This document shows, piece by piece, positions 38,101-48,217 of a DNA stretch of 64,000 nt. The notes under the pieces are model-generated. The model was not told the DNA's origin. It saw only the letters and a list, made by a program, of their open reading frames with translations, and ran no database searches. The stretch's first letter is position 1, and every line of letters begins with the position of its first letter. A program made the translations under genes and the position numbers. Origin of the DNA: Butyriboletus loyo (taxonomy: Eukaryota; Basidiomycota; Agaricomycetes; Boletales; Boletaceae); the NCBI GenBank assembly GCA_038093515.1, contig JBBPSI010000016.1:62001-126000 (forward strand). Reading direction: 5' to 3'.

Positions 38101-40520
38101 AAAGCCTTGGTGTCGGCGACGCGTTGTTGGATAAGTGCCCGCGTGACGTCTCGTTGGTGGACGACTTCCGTGATAAGGTGCTCACATTTGCGACGTGTAA
38201 CAGGGCTAAGTTCCCGTAAGACGATATCGGCGAGGAGATCAAGAGCCTGGGAGATCGTCTCAAGCGGTCCTTCGGGGAGAATGTCTGATTCCAAAGAATC
38301 TTCGACAGACGTGGTCCACGCAACTTGAATAGCTAACGTGACAAGTTGGGCAGGATACTTCTCCATCCAATACATGAGTTGATCTACATTGAGCGGGGAT
38401 CCAGTGCCGTAGAACGATTGTAGTTCGCCAACGGCGTCACAAAGTAAATCGGCCAAAGAAAGTCGCATTAAAGATTCCAGCCGAGCAAGCCAATCATTGA
38501 TCTTGGGATAGTCTTTCAACAGAATTGGCTCGCTGAACTGGACTTCCTCTCCCTCGCGTGAAGCCATGCCTTGAATTTGAGTCAAGTCGTCGTCAAGTTT
38601 GATTGTGGAGATACCGGCGAACATTTTCTTGAGGTGCTTCATGATGCGCAGGATATCCTTGCTGTTACCGATAATCTCCAGCAAATCTTCATCACCAACG
38701 AAGTAGAATCGAGGGAATGATGACCGTTCGCGTTCAAGGTATTCACCAAGGGCCTTCTGGATTTTGTTTAAAAGGTCAGCGAGACGCTCCAAGCTCTTTT
38801 GTATTCCTTGGATATTCATGACGTCGACAACGAACGGTGATTTGTATACCTTCTTCATGACAGTCAAGAACTCGGCATTGATGTTTTGGAAGCGGGCGCT
38901 CTCCACAGGGAGAAGATGTTTAATATCTGCACTCCCAGAAAATATGCCCTCCAAATACACCCACTGTCGCTGAACATCAATCCAGACGTCTTTGACGAAA
39001 GTGAGGAGCTTCGTCTGGAGAATACGATGGGGCGTATCTTACCAAACAACACATGAATCCTGTTCAGTTTCTCTTCCCATGAACCAGCCTTTCACAGTGT
39101 TAGAGTGGAGAGACAATGTCTGTATTGGAAAAATACCTCTTCCTCGAAGACTAGGACAAAGAAGTGAACTTGGTGAGATTTCGTTGATGTTTTATTAAAG
39201 TACCTTTGTAGTAGGGAGAAAGCTTCATGGCGGTCAAGGAATTCAGATTCTCGCTGCACTTGTTGAAAAGATCATCCCAACCTCTGACGCACGACATGAA
39301 TAACATGATACAAGCGAAATAGACACGGGTGGTTCGCACCTAATAAGTCGACATTTATTCTGGTAGTTCACTAGATCTAGGGTGTAATTAGTCCAAGTTT
39401 CCTTGACTTGCTTGATGTACTCTTCGAGAGCCATCTGTACATGACATCAATATAATGTAGACGACAAAGCTGTATGGCGCATTGTACCTCTCCCTGAGCT
39501 TGTACGATGACTTCCCGTATAAGAGATTCGTTCTTCTTCAAGTCCAAGTCGTAAACATTTCCCAAGGTCATACTATGTACACGTATCAGAAGGAGGGAAA
39601 AACAAGGCGAGTCACTTACACGGGAAGACTGATTTGCGAGGGTAGCCGTAAAACCTTGAATAACTGCTTCCAATGTCTATCCTTCAAAGCCTCAGATTTC
39701 AAGTCAGAGATGATCGAATTCGACTTCAAGAGTCCCCTAAGAACGTCCTGCACGTATTCGAATGCTGCATACTGCCGCATGCGCGTCGGCATGTCCTTGG
39801 TCGAAGACAATAGTCCATCGATTTGCTGCCTCAATTTCCTCGGCTGTACGGTCGCCCAGGACATCTCTCTCAGCTCTCCAATCTGGCTCCAGACACCCGA
39901 AAGCGCTGTCCAGACGGCCTTAAGGTCCTTTAATTCGTCGAACACGGGTTCCAAACGCGTGTGACGCGTCAGCTCGAGGTCGAGTGCTTCTTTGGCCCTG
40001 CAAACAAGGTCGTATTCCTCCTTGACGCGGTTCAACTTGCCTTCAAAGACGTTGATGGTATTCATGGCGGTATCGGCACGTATGCTCCCCTGTACAGGAC
40101 GCGTCTGCTCCCATTCTGCGAGGATGTCATTGATCTTGTTTTCTACGATCTTGTCCTCAGCGACGATCTTGAGCTGGAGTCCAGCTGTGAACGAAGATCT
40201 ACGTAAGACGGGGGAGACAAGATGAAAAATGACTTACCGAGCTGCTCCTGGATGGAATCATTCTTGCGCTTGAGGATCTCATTGTACGCGCTCCATTCAC
40301 CTCTGAGCTGATCACTGTAGAGCCAGTCCTCCGGGAATTGGTATCGAAAACGTTCGAGGGTCTTTTCGCCGCTGGCGCAAAGTTCTATCATGGGACCCCA
40401 TGTCTTGGTCTTGCGTTTGAGGTCTTGGACGAAGGTGATAAAGGTGACCGCGGCTGCGGTGGAGGAGTTGGAGGGACTGAACGCCTGGTTGGACGCGATG
40501 AGCGCTGCTGCGGGCCATTA
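29132..40520 (-). CDS. Cytoplasmic dynein heavy chain, motor half only (split heavy chain)
   Basis: Exons on the minus strand follow cytoplasmic dynein from the linker to the C-terminus. First certain block: [13 protein letters not shown] with [10 protein letters not shown] (about 40330-40450). Then the linker ([34 protein letters not shown]). AAA1 Walker A GPAGTGKT, interrupted by an intron, lies near 37850. AAA2 GPSGTGKT is near 36760, AAA3 GPPGSGKT near 35600, AAA4 GVSGSGKT near 34570. The coiled-coil stalk and microtubule-binding tip span about 33750-32700, AAA5-6 about 32600-30200, and the C-terminal domain ends at 29132. About 3,400 residues are encoded. The roughly 1,200-residue tail that dimerises and holds intermediate chains is absent: SmE starts 177 bp upstream. 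All four P-loops are intact. The start codon and first exon are unresolved (a TAA interrupts the frame at about 40522). The motor should walk to microtubule minus ends, with a tail subunit encoded elsewhere. Confidence 0.93.
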
Positions 40521-40696
40521 CGAGCGGATGAGTACTTGCCTCCATGTTTTGGTCGTGAAAGCAACCCGCCCAAGCGAACGCGTCCACTGAGTTAACAACC
40601 CTGCATCATGTGGGAATACATTAGATAATCAGAATACTTGGTGCCCATCACTGTCGTGCACGTCGTCGACGCATCTCGAAAGATCACTTGCCAACC
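40521..40696. promoter_or_regulatory. Short divergent promoter region, dynein motor and SmE
   Basis: About 176 bp separate the first recognisable dynein motor codons from the SmE start. Promoters for both, plus probably a short first dynein exon, must fit here. Possible minus-strand ATGs occur at 40545 and further upstream, but none joins the motor frame with a normal-length intron. Confidence 0.45.
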
Positions 40697-41256
40697 ATGT
40701 CGGGACGTCAACAACGGGTGATGGTTCAGCCCATCGTACGCAGTCTTTCCATCCACTTTTTCTTTTTTTTACACTGACAACCCCATCCCAGAATGTTATC
40801 TTCAAAAACCTGCAACAGGTCGCGTCGTGCAGTTTCTTCGCCACGCTCATCACTGACGACGCCATCTACAGCGGACAAAAGTCGTAATATGGCTGTACGA
40901 TAACATCGAGATGCGAATTGAAGGGCGCATCATTGTACGTCTATCTGATTCATCGCCAGATCACTTCCAGCATTTAATCGTCTCTTGCAAAGGCGATGGG
41001 TTCATCACTCCCGCATTTCCTTCTTCCTTGTGTCTATAATTTGAAGTTTTGCGCTCATGTCTTCTCACTCAGGGTTTCGATGAATTCATGAATCTTATCA
41101 TCGACGAAGCAACAGAGGTGTATGTCAAGGACGCAAAGCCGCGACGGGAGCTTGGTATGCCTTCACTCGTCTTTCTCCACCGTTCCCGCTAACTCTTCGC
41201 CAGGCCGCATTCTCCTCAAGGGCGACAACATCACTCTCATCCAACAGGTAGTATGA
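40697..41256 (+). CDS. SME1: Small nuclear ribonucleoprotein E (SmE)
   Basis: Five small exons (40697-40735, 40792-40818, 40872-40934, 41073-41154, 41204-41256) join to 87 aa: MSGRQQRVMVQPINVIFKNL, QQRTKVVIWLYDNIEMRIEG, RIIGFDEFMNLIIDEATEVY, and ending RILLKGDNITLIQQVV. Sm1 (IWLYDN..MRIEG with GFDEFMNLII) and Sm2 (ILLKGDNITLI) are complete. SmE is part of the heptameric ring on U1, U2, U4 and U5 snRNAs. Exon 2 is only 27 nt. The gene converges with PEX10, with 90 bp between stops. Confidence 0.95.
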
Positions 41257-41346
41257 CAGCCTCCTGTAAAATTCCCCAGCACAATAGTGTGCACTATTGT
41301 ATACTATATTTTTGTCGATCCATAGACAATAAAACGTGGCTGTCAA

Positions 41347-42530
41347 TCACAGGTTGTAAATAGGTAGTAAACGGGTCAGATTCAACCCCTGCCTACACAA
41401 CGGACACTCCGCCTTTTGTCTTCCCCATCCCACGATACAATTCCAGCAAAACAGATGTCCGCATTCCGTTGCACAGCTATCAGTCCTCTCTTCCAGGCAA
41501 AGCGTACACGTCCGGCTGACCCTTGCTCGAGCAGGTATAACGCTCACGTCCAACACGGTGTTCTCGTCCTCCTCGGCAGGCTTTACGGGTACATTCTCCG
41601 GATCCACGTACTCGAGCATGGTGCTGACGAGTCGGTCATCAATAAACATCTCCCGCGACTCGTCGAGATGGCGTTTTCCACGCGAGTTCTCAGTGCCACC
41701 GTGGGCACGGGAGCGCAAGTAATGTATAAGCCGGTAGAGGAGGCGGATGAAGATGAGGATCCCAAGCAGAGAATATGATGGCGGCCGTACATGCGGGTTC
41801 TCCGGGGTGGACGAAATCTGCAAACACCATCTTTGAGTACCTCCCGCCTGATACAGTGGAACTGGACCAATCACATGCTGAATACCTAGTATTCGTTTGG
41901 TCAGGTTGTAGTACCTGCCTCGGAAGTAGAATATAGCAAGGTTGACCTCTGCAGCCACCTCGAGACACGTGGGTAGTACGCGTAGGGTACTCGTCATCTG
42001 AGGGGATAACGAGCTGAGATGGGAACCCCATTTTGCAATAATGTACGAAGGTAGGGTTGGGAGAAGCACAAGGGCTATCCGCGAAGCTCTGGAAGGCGCT
42101 CTACCACTAAGGGCAGAATGTTGCCAGATATCGGTGTATTCTTCTCCAAGAGTCTGCACGGCTTCGCAGCGATGTCAGCAAGCAGAACGATGTGAAAGAT
42201 ACAAGTCCGTGTTGCGGACCTCGACCGACTGTCAAGCCGTAGTAGAGCAACTTGAGCACAAGGTCGACCTCTTTGTCCCACCTCAAGAGCCATCTTGTTC
42301 CTAGCAGACGGATGAGATATGTGGGTGGTGCAAGTATGTGAAAGACATGCACTCACCCAGCCAGGAGCGGAGCACGGCGTCCGCTTGCTCCTTGAATGAC
42401 AAGACATGGAACAAGTCTCTCTGGTTTGCTCTAACTGTAATTCAGTTAGTCGGTTAAACAGAAAGAAAATCCAGTACACACTGATTTGAGCTTGTCGAGC
42501 ACTGGGGAACGACGGCAAGTATTGAGCCAT
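41347..42530 (-). CDS. PEX10: Peroxin 10, peroxisomal RING E3 ligase
   Basis: The ATG at 42530 gives MAQYLPSFPSARQAQI, then exons with ANQRDLFHVLSFKEQADAVL and WDKEVDLVLKLLYYGLTVGR. The long last exon starts LGEEYTDIWQ. The Pex2/Pex12-type membrane region includes VNLAIFYFRGRYYNLTKRIL and GIQHV; ILIFIRLLYRLIHYL follows. The C-terminal C3HC4 RING finger reads CTLCLEERTDSCATECGHLF, then CWNCIVGWGRQKAECPLCRQ. Pex10 ubiquitinates the import receptor Pex5 in the peroxisome membrane together with Pex2 and Pex12. The gene diverges from the MGR2 gene. Confidence 0.94.
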
Positions 42531-42649
42531 GAACGGAGAGTCCGAGTGACCGGAATCGTGTATCGGACTTGATTGCGGTAACTAACTAGCTCAGTAACAT
42601 CTCTGACCTTTCTCGCCGACCATTCAGTCTTGTCCGTTCTCTTCTCATC
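42531..42649. promoter_or_regulatory. Compact divergent promoter region, PEX10 and MGR2
   Basis: Only 119 bp separate the two start codons, so both genes very likely share one bidirectional promoter. No TATA box is visible. Confidence 0.5.
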
Positions 42650-43284
42650 ATGGCAGCACGAGCTCCTCGCGCACAAGATCCAACCGTCTGGCAAAAATGT
42701 AAGTGGCACAATACCGAGCACTACAAAACTGCCATGTCTCTGACTCGACACGATGGCAATGTACAGTAAAGTACGTCTTTCCTCCGTCCACGACGCCTCG
42801 AGGCTAAATGCAATCATGTATGTCGAATAGAATGGGTGCCCTCATGGGTGGAGGTGTCGGTCTTACCATTGGCTTCATTTTTGGTTCGTACAGTATCCTC
42901 AGGTGAGTCCATCACCAAGTCGCGGCAACATACGACTGAACACGGTCCTTCTATCAAAAGAAGCGGCACTGGCCCTAGAGGGTTTCTAGCTACGCTTTCT
43001 CAGTACATGCTCAGCAGTGCAGCGACGTTTTCGTTTTTCCTCGCCATCGGTTCCGTAAGCTGACGTCCTCTCACAAACTCGTCTACATTCTCATGTATGG
43101 CCCGCTCTTCGATATGCGCGACCCTCTCCAGGTCATCCGAAACGATGCACTGCTACCGCCACATCTGCAAGCCGCACAGATGCAGCTCCTCCCACCACTC
43201 GTTCGGTCAAGAGCAGAAGGTGCTATGCTCATACGCGCACGCTGGGATGCAGAGAAAGCACGAAGAACAGCCGTTCATGCCTGA
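42650..43284 (+). CDS. MGR2: Mgr2/Romo1 family inner-membrane protein (TIM23 subunit)
   Basis: Five exons (42650-42698, 42767-42770, 42831-42902, 42961-43054, 43132-43284) make 123 aa. The second exon is just TAAA: T plus TA encodes Leu and AA plus A encodes Lys, giving WQKLKMGALMGGGVGLTIGF. This restores the conserved WDKxKMG motif of the family. Two glycine-rich membrane helices follow (GALMGGGVGLTIGFIFGSYS and YMLSSAATFSFFLAIGS) and then VIRND. The soluble tail (ALLPPHLQAAQMQLLPPLVR ...) matches the fungal Mgr2 extension absent from animal ROMO1. Mgr2 gates lateral release of preproteins at the TIM23 translocase. Confidence 0.9.
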
Positions 43285-43648
43285 ATCTTCTATCTTCTCT
43301 GATTATCAGATCTAGATACACGTGTTCTGATGTATAGGTGATCAATGAACAGAATGGCAGACCGTGATGCGTGTGCAGCACAACTAGGATACATGCGTGG
43401 TATGTGGTGGTGGTGCGATACATCTAGTATGGACACGCACAGCGTGCGATGGGCCACCGAGTCGATCGGTGCATTGGTGCGGACATAAAGCACATGCATG
43501 GAGCAGGCTTCTTCTCAATTCCCAGAATGCCGCAGCCATTATGGCGGGTCTGGATTTTGGAGGGTGCACAAGACGAAACACGAGTAAGCCACGAAGCAAA
43601 AATTGGATGCAATGTCGAGATGGAAGACTGCTTTTATTGGCCTGCAGC
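43285..43648. other. Intergenic stretch between convergent genes
   Basis: 364 bp between the MGR2 stop and the stop of the next minus-strand gene. Overlapping frames on both strands here show no homology. It reads as two 3' UTRs and spacer. Confidence 0.35.
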
Positions 43649-44359
43649 TCAACCGATCACGCTGGTTAGTCGATGCCAAAGCTGCTTTAGCCTGCCTGGC
43701 TTTGGCTTTGGCGATCTTGAAGTATAGACGTCTACCAGCGACGCGGTGTAGGATAGGTGATATGGACCGGAAATGGGGGGTCGTGGCGGGGGACTGGAAG
43801 ATCTCTTCCACCACTTGGCGAACCAGCGCATTGGCTTGCGCGCCTGTGAGAGAGGAGAAGGGGGCGAACGCGGAGGAGGAGCGTTATAATAGACGGTGTC
43901 ATCATAGTGAATTGTTGGTGCGTCGACGAATTTCACGGATGGTGGGGAGCGTTTCTTTTTGCGACGGGTGGACTTTGTTGTCATGGCCATGGAGACGCCA
44001 GAGTCATGTCGAGTAAGGATCGATTTTATTGGTGCGGCTGAGCGCGTCTGTACGGTGGAACAAGAACCAATAGAGGATACGCTTTGTCGAGCGCGGGAGA
44101 CCCCGCCAGTGGATGACTCTGAGGAAGGTGACCATCGAGGTCTTGAATATGGAGAAGGGGGGAGGTACGAGAGCGCCGGCTCAAGAAGGATGCTTCTGGG
44201 ACGAGCGGAAGCATCTGGTGTCGGAGGTGTCTGAGGGAAGGGAAAGGATAAGCGAGGAGACATGGGACAAGGAGGGAAAAAAGAAAGGAGGGAGACTGAC
44301 CAGGACATGTCTGAGGCTGTGGGGCATGGTACGATACTCGTCGTGTTCCGGAATGACAT
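43649..44359 (-). CDS. Uncharacterised Ser/Pro-rich protein
   Basis: A 236-codon frame starts MSFRNTTSIVPCPTASDMSW and ends RLKQLWHRLTSVIG. It has a Ser/Pro-rich N-terminal half (RPRSILLEPALSYLPPSPYS), a basic patch (TTKSTRRKKKR), then SVKFVDAPTIHYDDTVYYNA and a tryptophan-rich basic segment MRWFAKWWKRSSS. The motif IKSILTRHDSGVSM and the KFVDAPTIHYDD block look like conserved short linear motifs of a disordered regulatory protein. I recognise no domain. The first 45 residues could include unspliced intron (candidate donor GTCAGT near 44305), and an upstream exon is possible. Confidence 0.6.
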   Translation of the reverse strand: MSFRNTTSIVPCPTASDMSWSVSLLSFFPPCPMSPRLSFPFPQTPPTPDASARPRSILLEPALSYLPPSPYSRPRWSPSSESSTGGVSRARQSVSSIGSCSTVQTRSAAPIKSILTRHDSGVSMAMTTKSTRRKKKRSPPSVKFVDAPTIHYDDTVYYNAPPPRSPPSPLSQARKPMRWFAKWWKRSSSPPPRPPISGPYHLSYTASLVDVYTSRSPKPKPGRLKQLWHRLTSVIG

Positions 44360-44740
44360 CCTGGCGGCGGCGTTCGAGATTAGCGATGCCTCGTGTCGTC
44401 ATCGACGTTCTGTGCTCACAGGGAGATCGTTGAGGGTGGTGACCGGAGACAGTTCGGAGACAGACTGGGTGAATGCGGTGTTGGAAGACATTGATCGTGA
44501 TGGAGAAGAGAACGTACATTGACGATCGTGTCTGTTTCGAGCCAATTACTGAATACTTGTTCGTACGGAGATGGTGTATCGAACTGGAATGACGAGGTGA
44601 GCATCTGATGAGACGAGGTGGGAGAGACGGACCTGACGAAGTAGGGACATGGTGGGAGAGCGCAAGGGGAGAAGAAGATGGGAAGAGTGCATGCAGGTAA
44701 CGGCGTGTTTTTTGACAGGTCATAACATTCTCAGCTATAC
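44360..44740. other. Intergenic stretch or 5' exon region, nothing firm
   Basis: 381 bp between mL43 and the Ser/Pro-rich gene on the same strand. It may contain that gene's first exon or promoter; frames here have no recognised homology. Confidence 0.3.
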
Positions 44741-45215
44741 TCAGATTGTAAACGGCGTCCCGACGTGCATCCCGCTCCAGATACCCCGCACCGACTCGGA
44801 CGTGCTCTCTACTATCCGTCCCTTCTTCAACGGCTTAATCTTGGCACCAGATGATTCTAGTATCAGCTGCACCTTTCTCTCTATCCCGTTCACCTCCCGT
44901 CGCTGTAGCGGTATCACCTTGTCGCGTCCGTTCGCTGGGGGCGTGTTAGCTGTGCGAGATGGAGAGGGGATGCGACCTACCGTAAAAGCCGCGAGCGATG
45001 GGCTCGTGACCGTTGCGCTGCTTGACCACGAATTCGACGTGTGGGTTCTCGCGTGCGACGCGTTCCATATCTTTTGAGATGAAGATGCGTGCGTTGGCCG
45101 AGGATGGGCCATGCTGGCAAAACTCGATGACGACCTTGCGAACGTGTGGGATGAATGCGCTGAGACCGTTGGCGGGTGCGGAGCGCAGCTGGGCCCTCCA
45201 GAGTGCGGACGCCAT
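44741..45215 (-). CDS. MRPL51: Mitochondrial large ribosomal subunit protein mL43
   Basis: Two exons (44981-45215 and 44741-44934) join to 142 aa: MASALWRAQLRSAPANGLSA, FIPHVRKVVIEFCQHGPSSA, NARIFISKDMERVARENPHV, then across the intron FYANGRDKVIPLQRREV. This is the L51/S25/CI-B8 thioredoxin-like domain, with the characteristic FCxxGxSSxxAR and NGRDKVI motifs. The C-terminal part (IKPLKKGRIVESTSESVRGI) is typical of fungal mL43. It acts in the mitoribosome large subunit. Its start lies 145 bp from that of the divergent gene at 45361. Confidence 0.92.
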
Positions 45216-45360
45216 GAGGGACGGTGAGGGCGGGATGGAGTGTCTGAGGATGAAAATGTTGACTCCGCTTGAAATAAGAGGTGCGCGTCTGCATTGTAAT
45301 CACACCGCGCGCGATTCGCCTACAATTTCCGTAAATCTTTATTTGCTGGTGGTGCTCGTC

Positions 45361-47837
45361 ATGGCCCGCGCAACGCGAAGCTCAGCGACACAACTCCACA
45401 ACGAAAAAGACAAGCTCCCGGATCCACCCTCTGCACGCACAAAGTCGTCCACAAAGAAGCGGAAGCGCACCTCAATCGCAGACAACAACGATCACCCTCC
45501 ACAGAAGCAACTCCGCTCAGACACGACCATAAAAGAGGAGAACCAACCCGACATCGACGACGACAACCCCACCACCTCAAAAGTACACAACTTACCACTC
45601 GCGGCCGATGTCCCAATCGATCCCTCCGACGCACAACAGATCCTCGATATTGTCGCCCTGTGAGTACTTCCATCTCGCCTTTCCGCGCCTACCCACTTTT
45701 CCAATAGCATCGATTCTCAAGCCTTGCTCGACCGTGTCTTTCCTCTCCCCCCTTCCGACCTCTCCGAGCCCTCCTCCTCCACGTCCCAGTCCGCCCCATT
45801 CTCCCTCCGCGCTCTTCTCAGAGAACCTTCTCAACACCCCCTCCGCGTCTTACGTGTAAGTCTTTCGCCTTCCCTCTCTCCCGCGTTAAACCTGAACAAA
45901 CCCAGGCCGCCGTTCAAAATCTTTTCCCAGTATCCTACCATCCAAGGTCTCGTCCTTCCTCCCCCGCAGCACAGCAACTCCGTTTTTGCAATCTGGCATG
46001 TTCCCTCCTCGAACAAGCCTCTCACCATTCTGTACCCCTCCCCCTCGACATCGACACCCTCCTCTCCGATTTTCCAGACCCTTCCTCCACGACCGAAGCT
46101 AAACCAATTCCTCGCCCCGAAAAACATGCCCATTTAAATCAGACGAAAAAATATGCGCTCATGCAACGTTTGCCTTCTGGGACTTGGTGGACCTCCCTCA
46201 ACTCCGATCTCGTTCCCTCGGATAGTAAGCCCTTGAAAGACCTATCCACCGCAAACGCGGAGCTGGTTGCCATGATTCCCTCTCCTTCTGCCCCAGCACC
46301 ATCTGAGCAAGATTCGGTAGAGGCCTCCTCTCTCACCTTGGCATCCTATGTTTCCAAGAAGCCTCCAGGGTACAAGCCAAAGCTTCCTGGGTCCCGTCGT
46401 GTGAGCTGTGGTACATTCCTAGATTATGGGTCATATGCCAGCTTTGCCCCCGCATTCGAACAAGATGGCGTCGAGGTCGGGCGGTCGGCCTTGGGCGAAT
46501 TGTTTTGGAGATGGGAAGACAGAAAGAAGAGGTGGACAAATGAGCTCACTCTCGTCACACAGCAGCCCTCTGACCAAGTCGCGGAGCCTCCTCAGCCTAA
46601 TGGCGTTGACGAGTCTGGCAAGAATGGCGTGCTTGACGATGAAGAGTTCTTGGAGGGGCTTTTCTCGACGGAACAGATAACTTTGCTCAAGCAAGCCCTG
46701 GGAAGTCTAGAGCTTGAAGCGGCTGTGCACGAACTCTTGGAGCGAAATGCCAAGGCGCTCAAAAGACTGGAAGAACTTCAGAATAGACGGTTATCGCAGC
46801 CGGGCCCGTTTACCGCGGCTGAAGAAGGGTCAGAAGAGTGGGATACTGGTCAGTGGCGCTGTCCCGTTAACATACCTTTTGACAGTAGTACTCAACTTTA
46901 CACTCTAGCCCAGGGTATCCTAGAGTCCCTCTGTCTACTCACGTCCCTTCGGCCGCGGTCGTCCACTTCCGACAATGCTCCGCTTACCCCATCGCCATCT
47001 GCCCTCCATAAACTCCAACGGACCTTACCCATAGCGCCTACCCAAGGTTGGCACGGAACACTCCCTGCAGAACACACGACAGCGCTCCGGGACGATTCTA
47101 CCCTTTACATCAAGTCAACTGCGACCGCAATCCCCGCAACTCCGTCAGCTCCACCAGCCCAGACGCCGACGCCCACTCAACCTGCGTCCGCGCAAGCCAC
47201 TGTTGCCACAGCAGCAGCAACAGCCCAGGCCTATGCCGGTTATTCATACAACTACGCGACGCCCTATCGACCAGGATATCAATACAAACCCGGTCAACCG
47301 CCACCATACTATCCCAACGCGTACGCAGCTCAGACGACCGCCCAAGCGCAAGCCGCATCGCAGTACTACGCAGCTCAGCCGTACAGCACGACCGGACAAC
47401 AACAATACACTTACTCGTCGTGGTACCAGTACACCCCCCAGACGCAATCCAACACGTCTGCGGGCGGGTCACGTAAGGGAACACCACAGCCAAGTACTGC
47501 TGCTGCCGCGCCTGCGACAACGACACCGAGTACGATGCCGACGTCGTATGCGGGCTTCTTCAATGCGACTACGCAGACGCCGGGTCAACGCGCAGTGGCA
47601 AATACGGTTACTGCAGCGACGCCGGGCGGCGGGAAACCGTACCAGCCTGCCGCAGGTGGAACGTGGACGGCACCTGCCGGAACGGGCGCGACTGGGTACG
47701 TCGCGCCGACCTTGCCGCCACATATGAGGATCGCGGTTGCGGGCCAGGCAGGCGCCGCTGGTGCGTATAATGCTAGCCTGTACCAGCCCAACCATTACGG
47801 GACGTACCAGGCAACGCCATCCCCCGCGCAATCATGA
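45361..47837 (+). CDS. Large uncharacterised protein with Tyr/Gln/Ala-rich low-complexity tail
   Basis: Exons 45361-45659, 45708-45855 and 45906-47837 join in frame. The N-terminus (MARATRSSATQLHNEKDKLP) contains a basic nuclear-signal-like patch KKRKRTS. A compact region near PSDAQQILDIVALIDSQALL precedes a conserved-looking middle: LPSGTWWTSLNSDLV, TANAELVAMIPSPSAP, PKLPGSRRVSCGTFLDYGSY then ASFAPAFEQDG, and acidic helices (LLKQALGSLELEAAVHELLE). The last 250 residues are low-complexity and rich in Tyr, Gln, Ala, Thr and Pro (AYAGYSYNYATPYRPG, QYYAAQPYSTTGQQQYTYSS), resembling prion-like domains of nuclear or RNA-binding proteins. A possible extra intron lies near 46851. I do not recognise the family; a nuclear role is inferred only. 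Confidence 0.78.
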
Positions 47838-48018
47838 CCGTATTTAGCATTTCTGAACGTTGGTGTCGTGTTTTTTTTTCGTCTAGAGTAATAATCGTTA
47901 CTCGTACAGCATTGTTAACTGTCATGCATTGAATAATGAAATTTAGCTTGTTAAACGCGTCGAGTCTATCTCAGGAACACCGGTCCACATGATATTTACG
48001 ACTGGATCCAAAACATTA
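47838..48018. other. 3' flank of the large uncharacterised gene
   Basis: Short spacer with a T-run (TTTTTTTTTC near 47871) and an AATAATGAAA stretch near 47932 that could serve as polyadenylation signals. Confidence 0.35.
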
Positions 48019-48217
48019 GAGCCAGTTCGGTATGCTCAGACAGTAGGTAGCCGAAATAGTAGGAGTGCAAATAACTTTGCGGCATTGATACCATCCCGCA
48101 GCCATGTGAAGGTTCAGGCTCCGAGCATTCAGTTGCAGCTGCGCCGAGAGTCGCTTGCACTCCTACTAAGTCCCTACTATTTCGGCTACCTACTGTCTGA
48201 ACATACCGAACTGGCTC
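48019..48217. mobile_element. MITE-like element with 50-bp terminal inverted repeats
   Basis: The left arm (48019-48069) begins GAGCCAGTTCGGTATG and ends AATAGTAGGAGTGCA. The right arm (48156-48217) is its near-perfect reverse complement: one substitution in about 50 bp and an 11-nt insertion (extra CTAAGTCCCTA copy) in the right arm. The 86-bp spacer codes for nothing. Size (199 bp), long arms and lack of coding fit a miniature inverted-repeat transposable element. I see no clean target duplication. The near-identity of the arms points to a young insertion. Confidence 0.75.
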
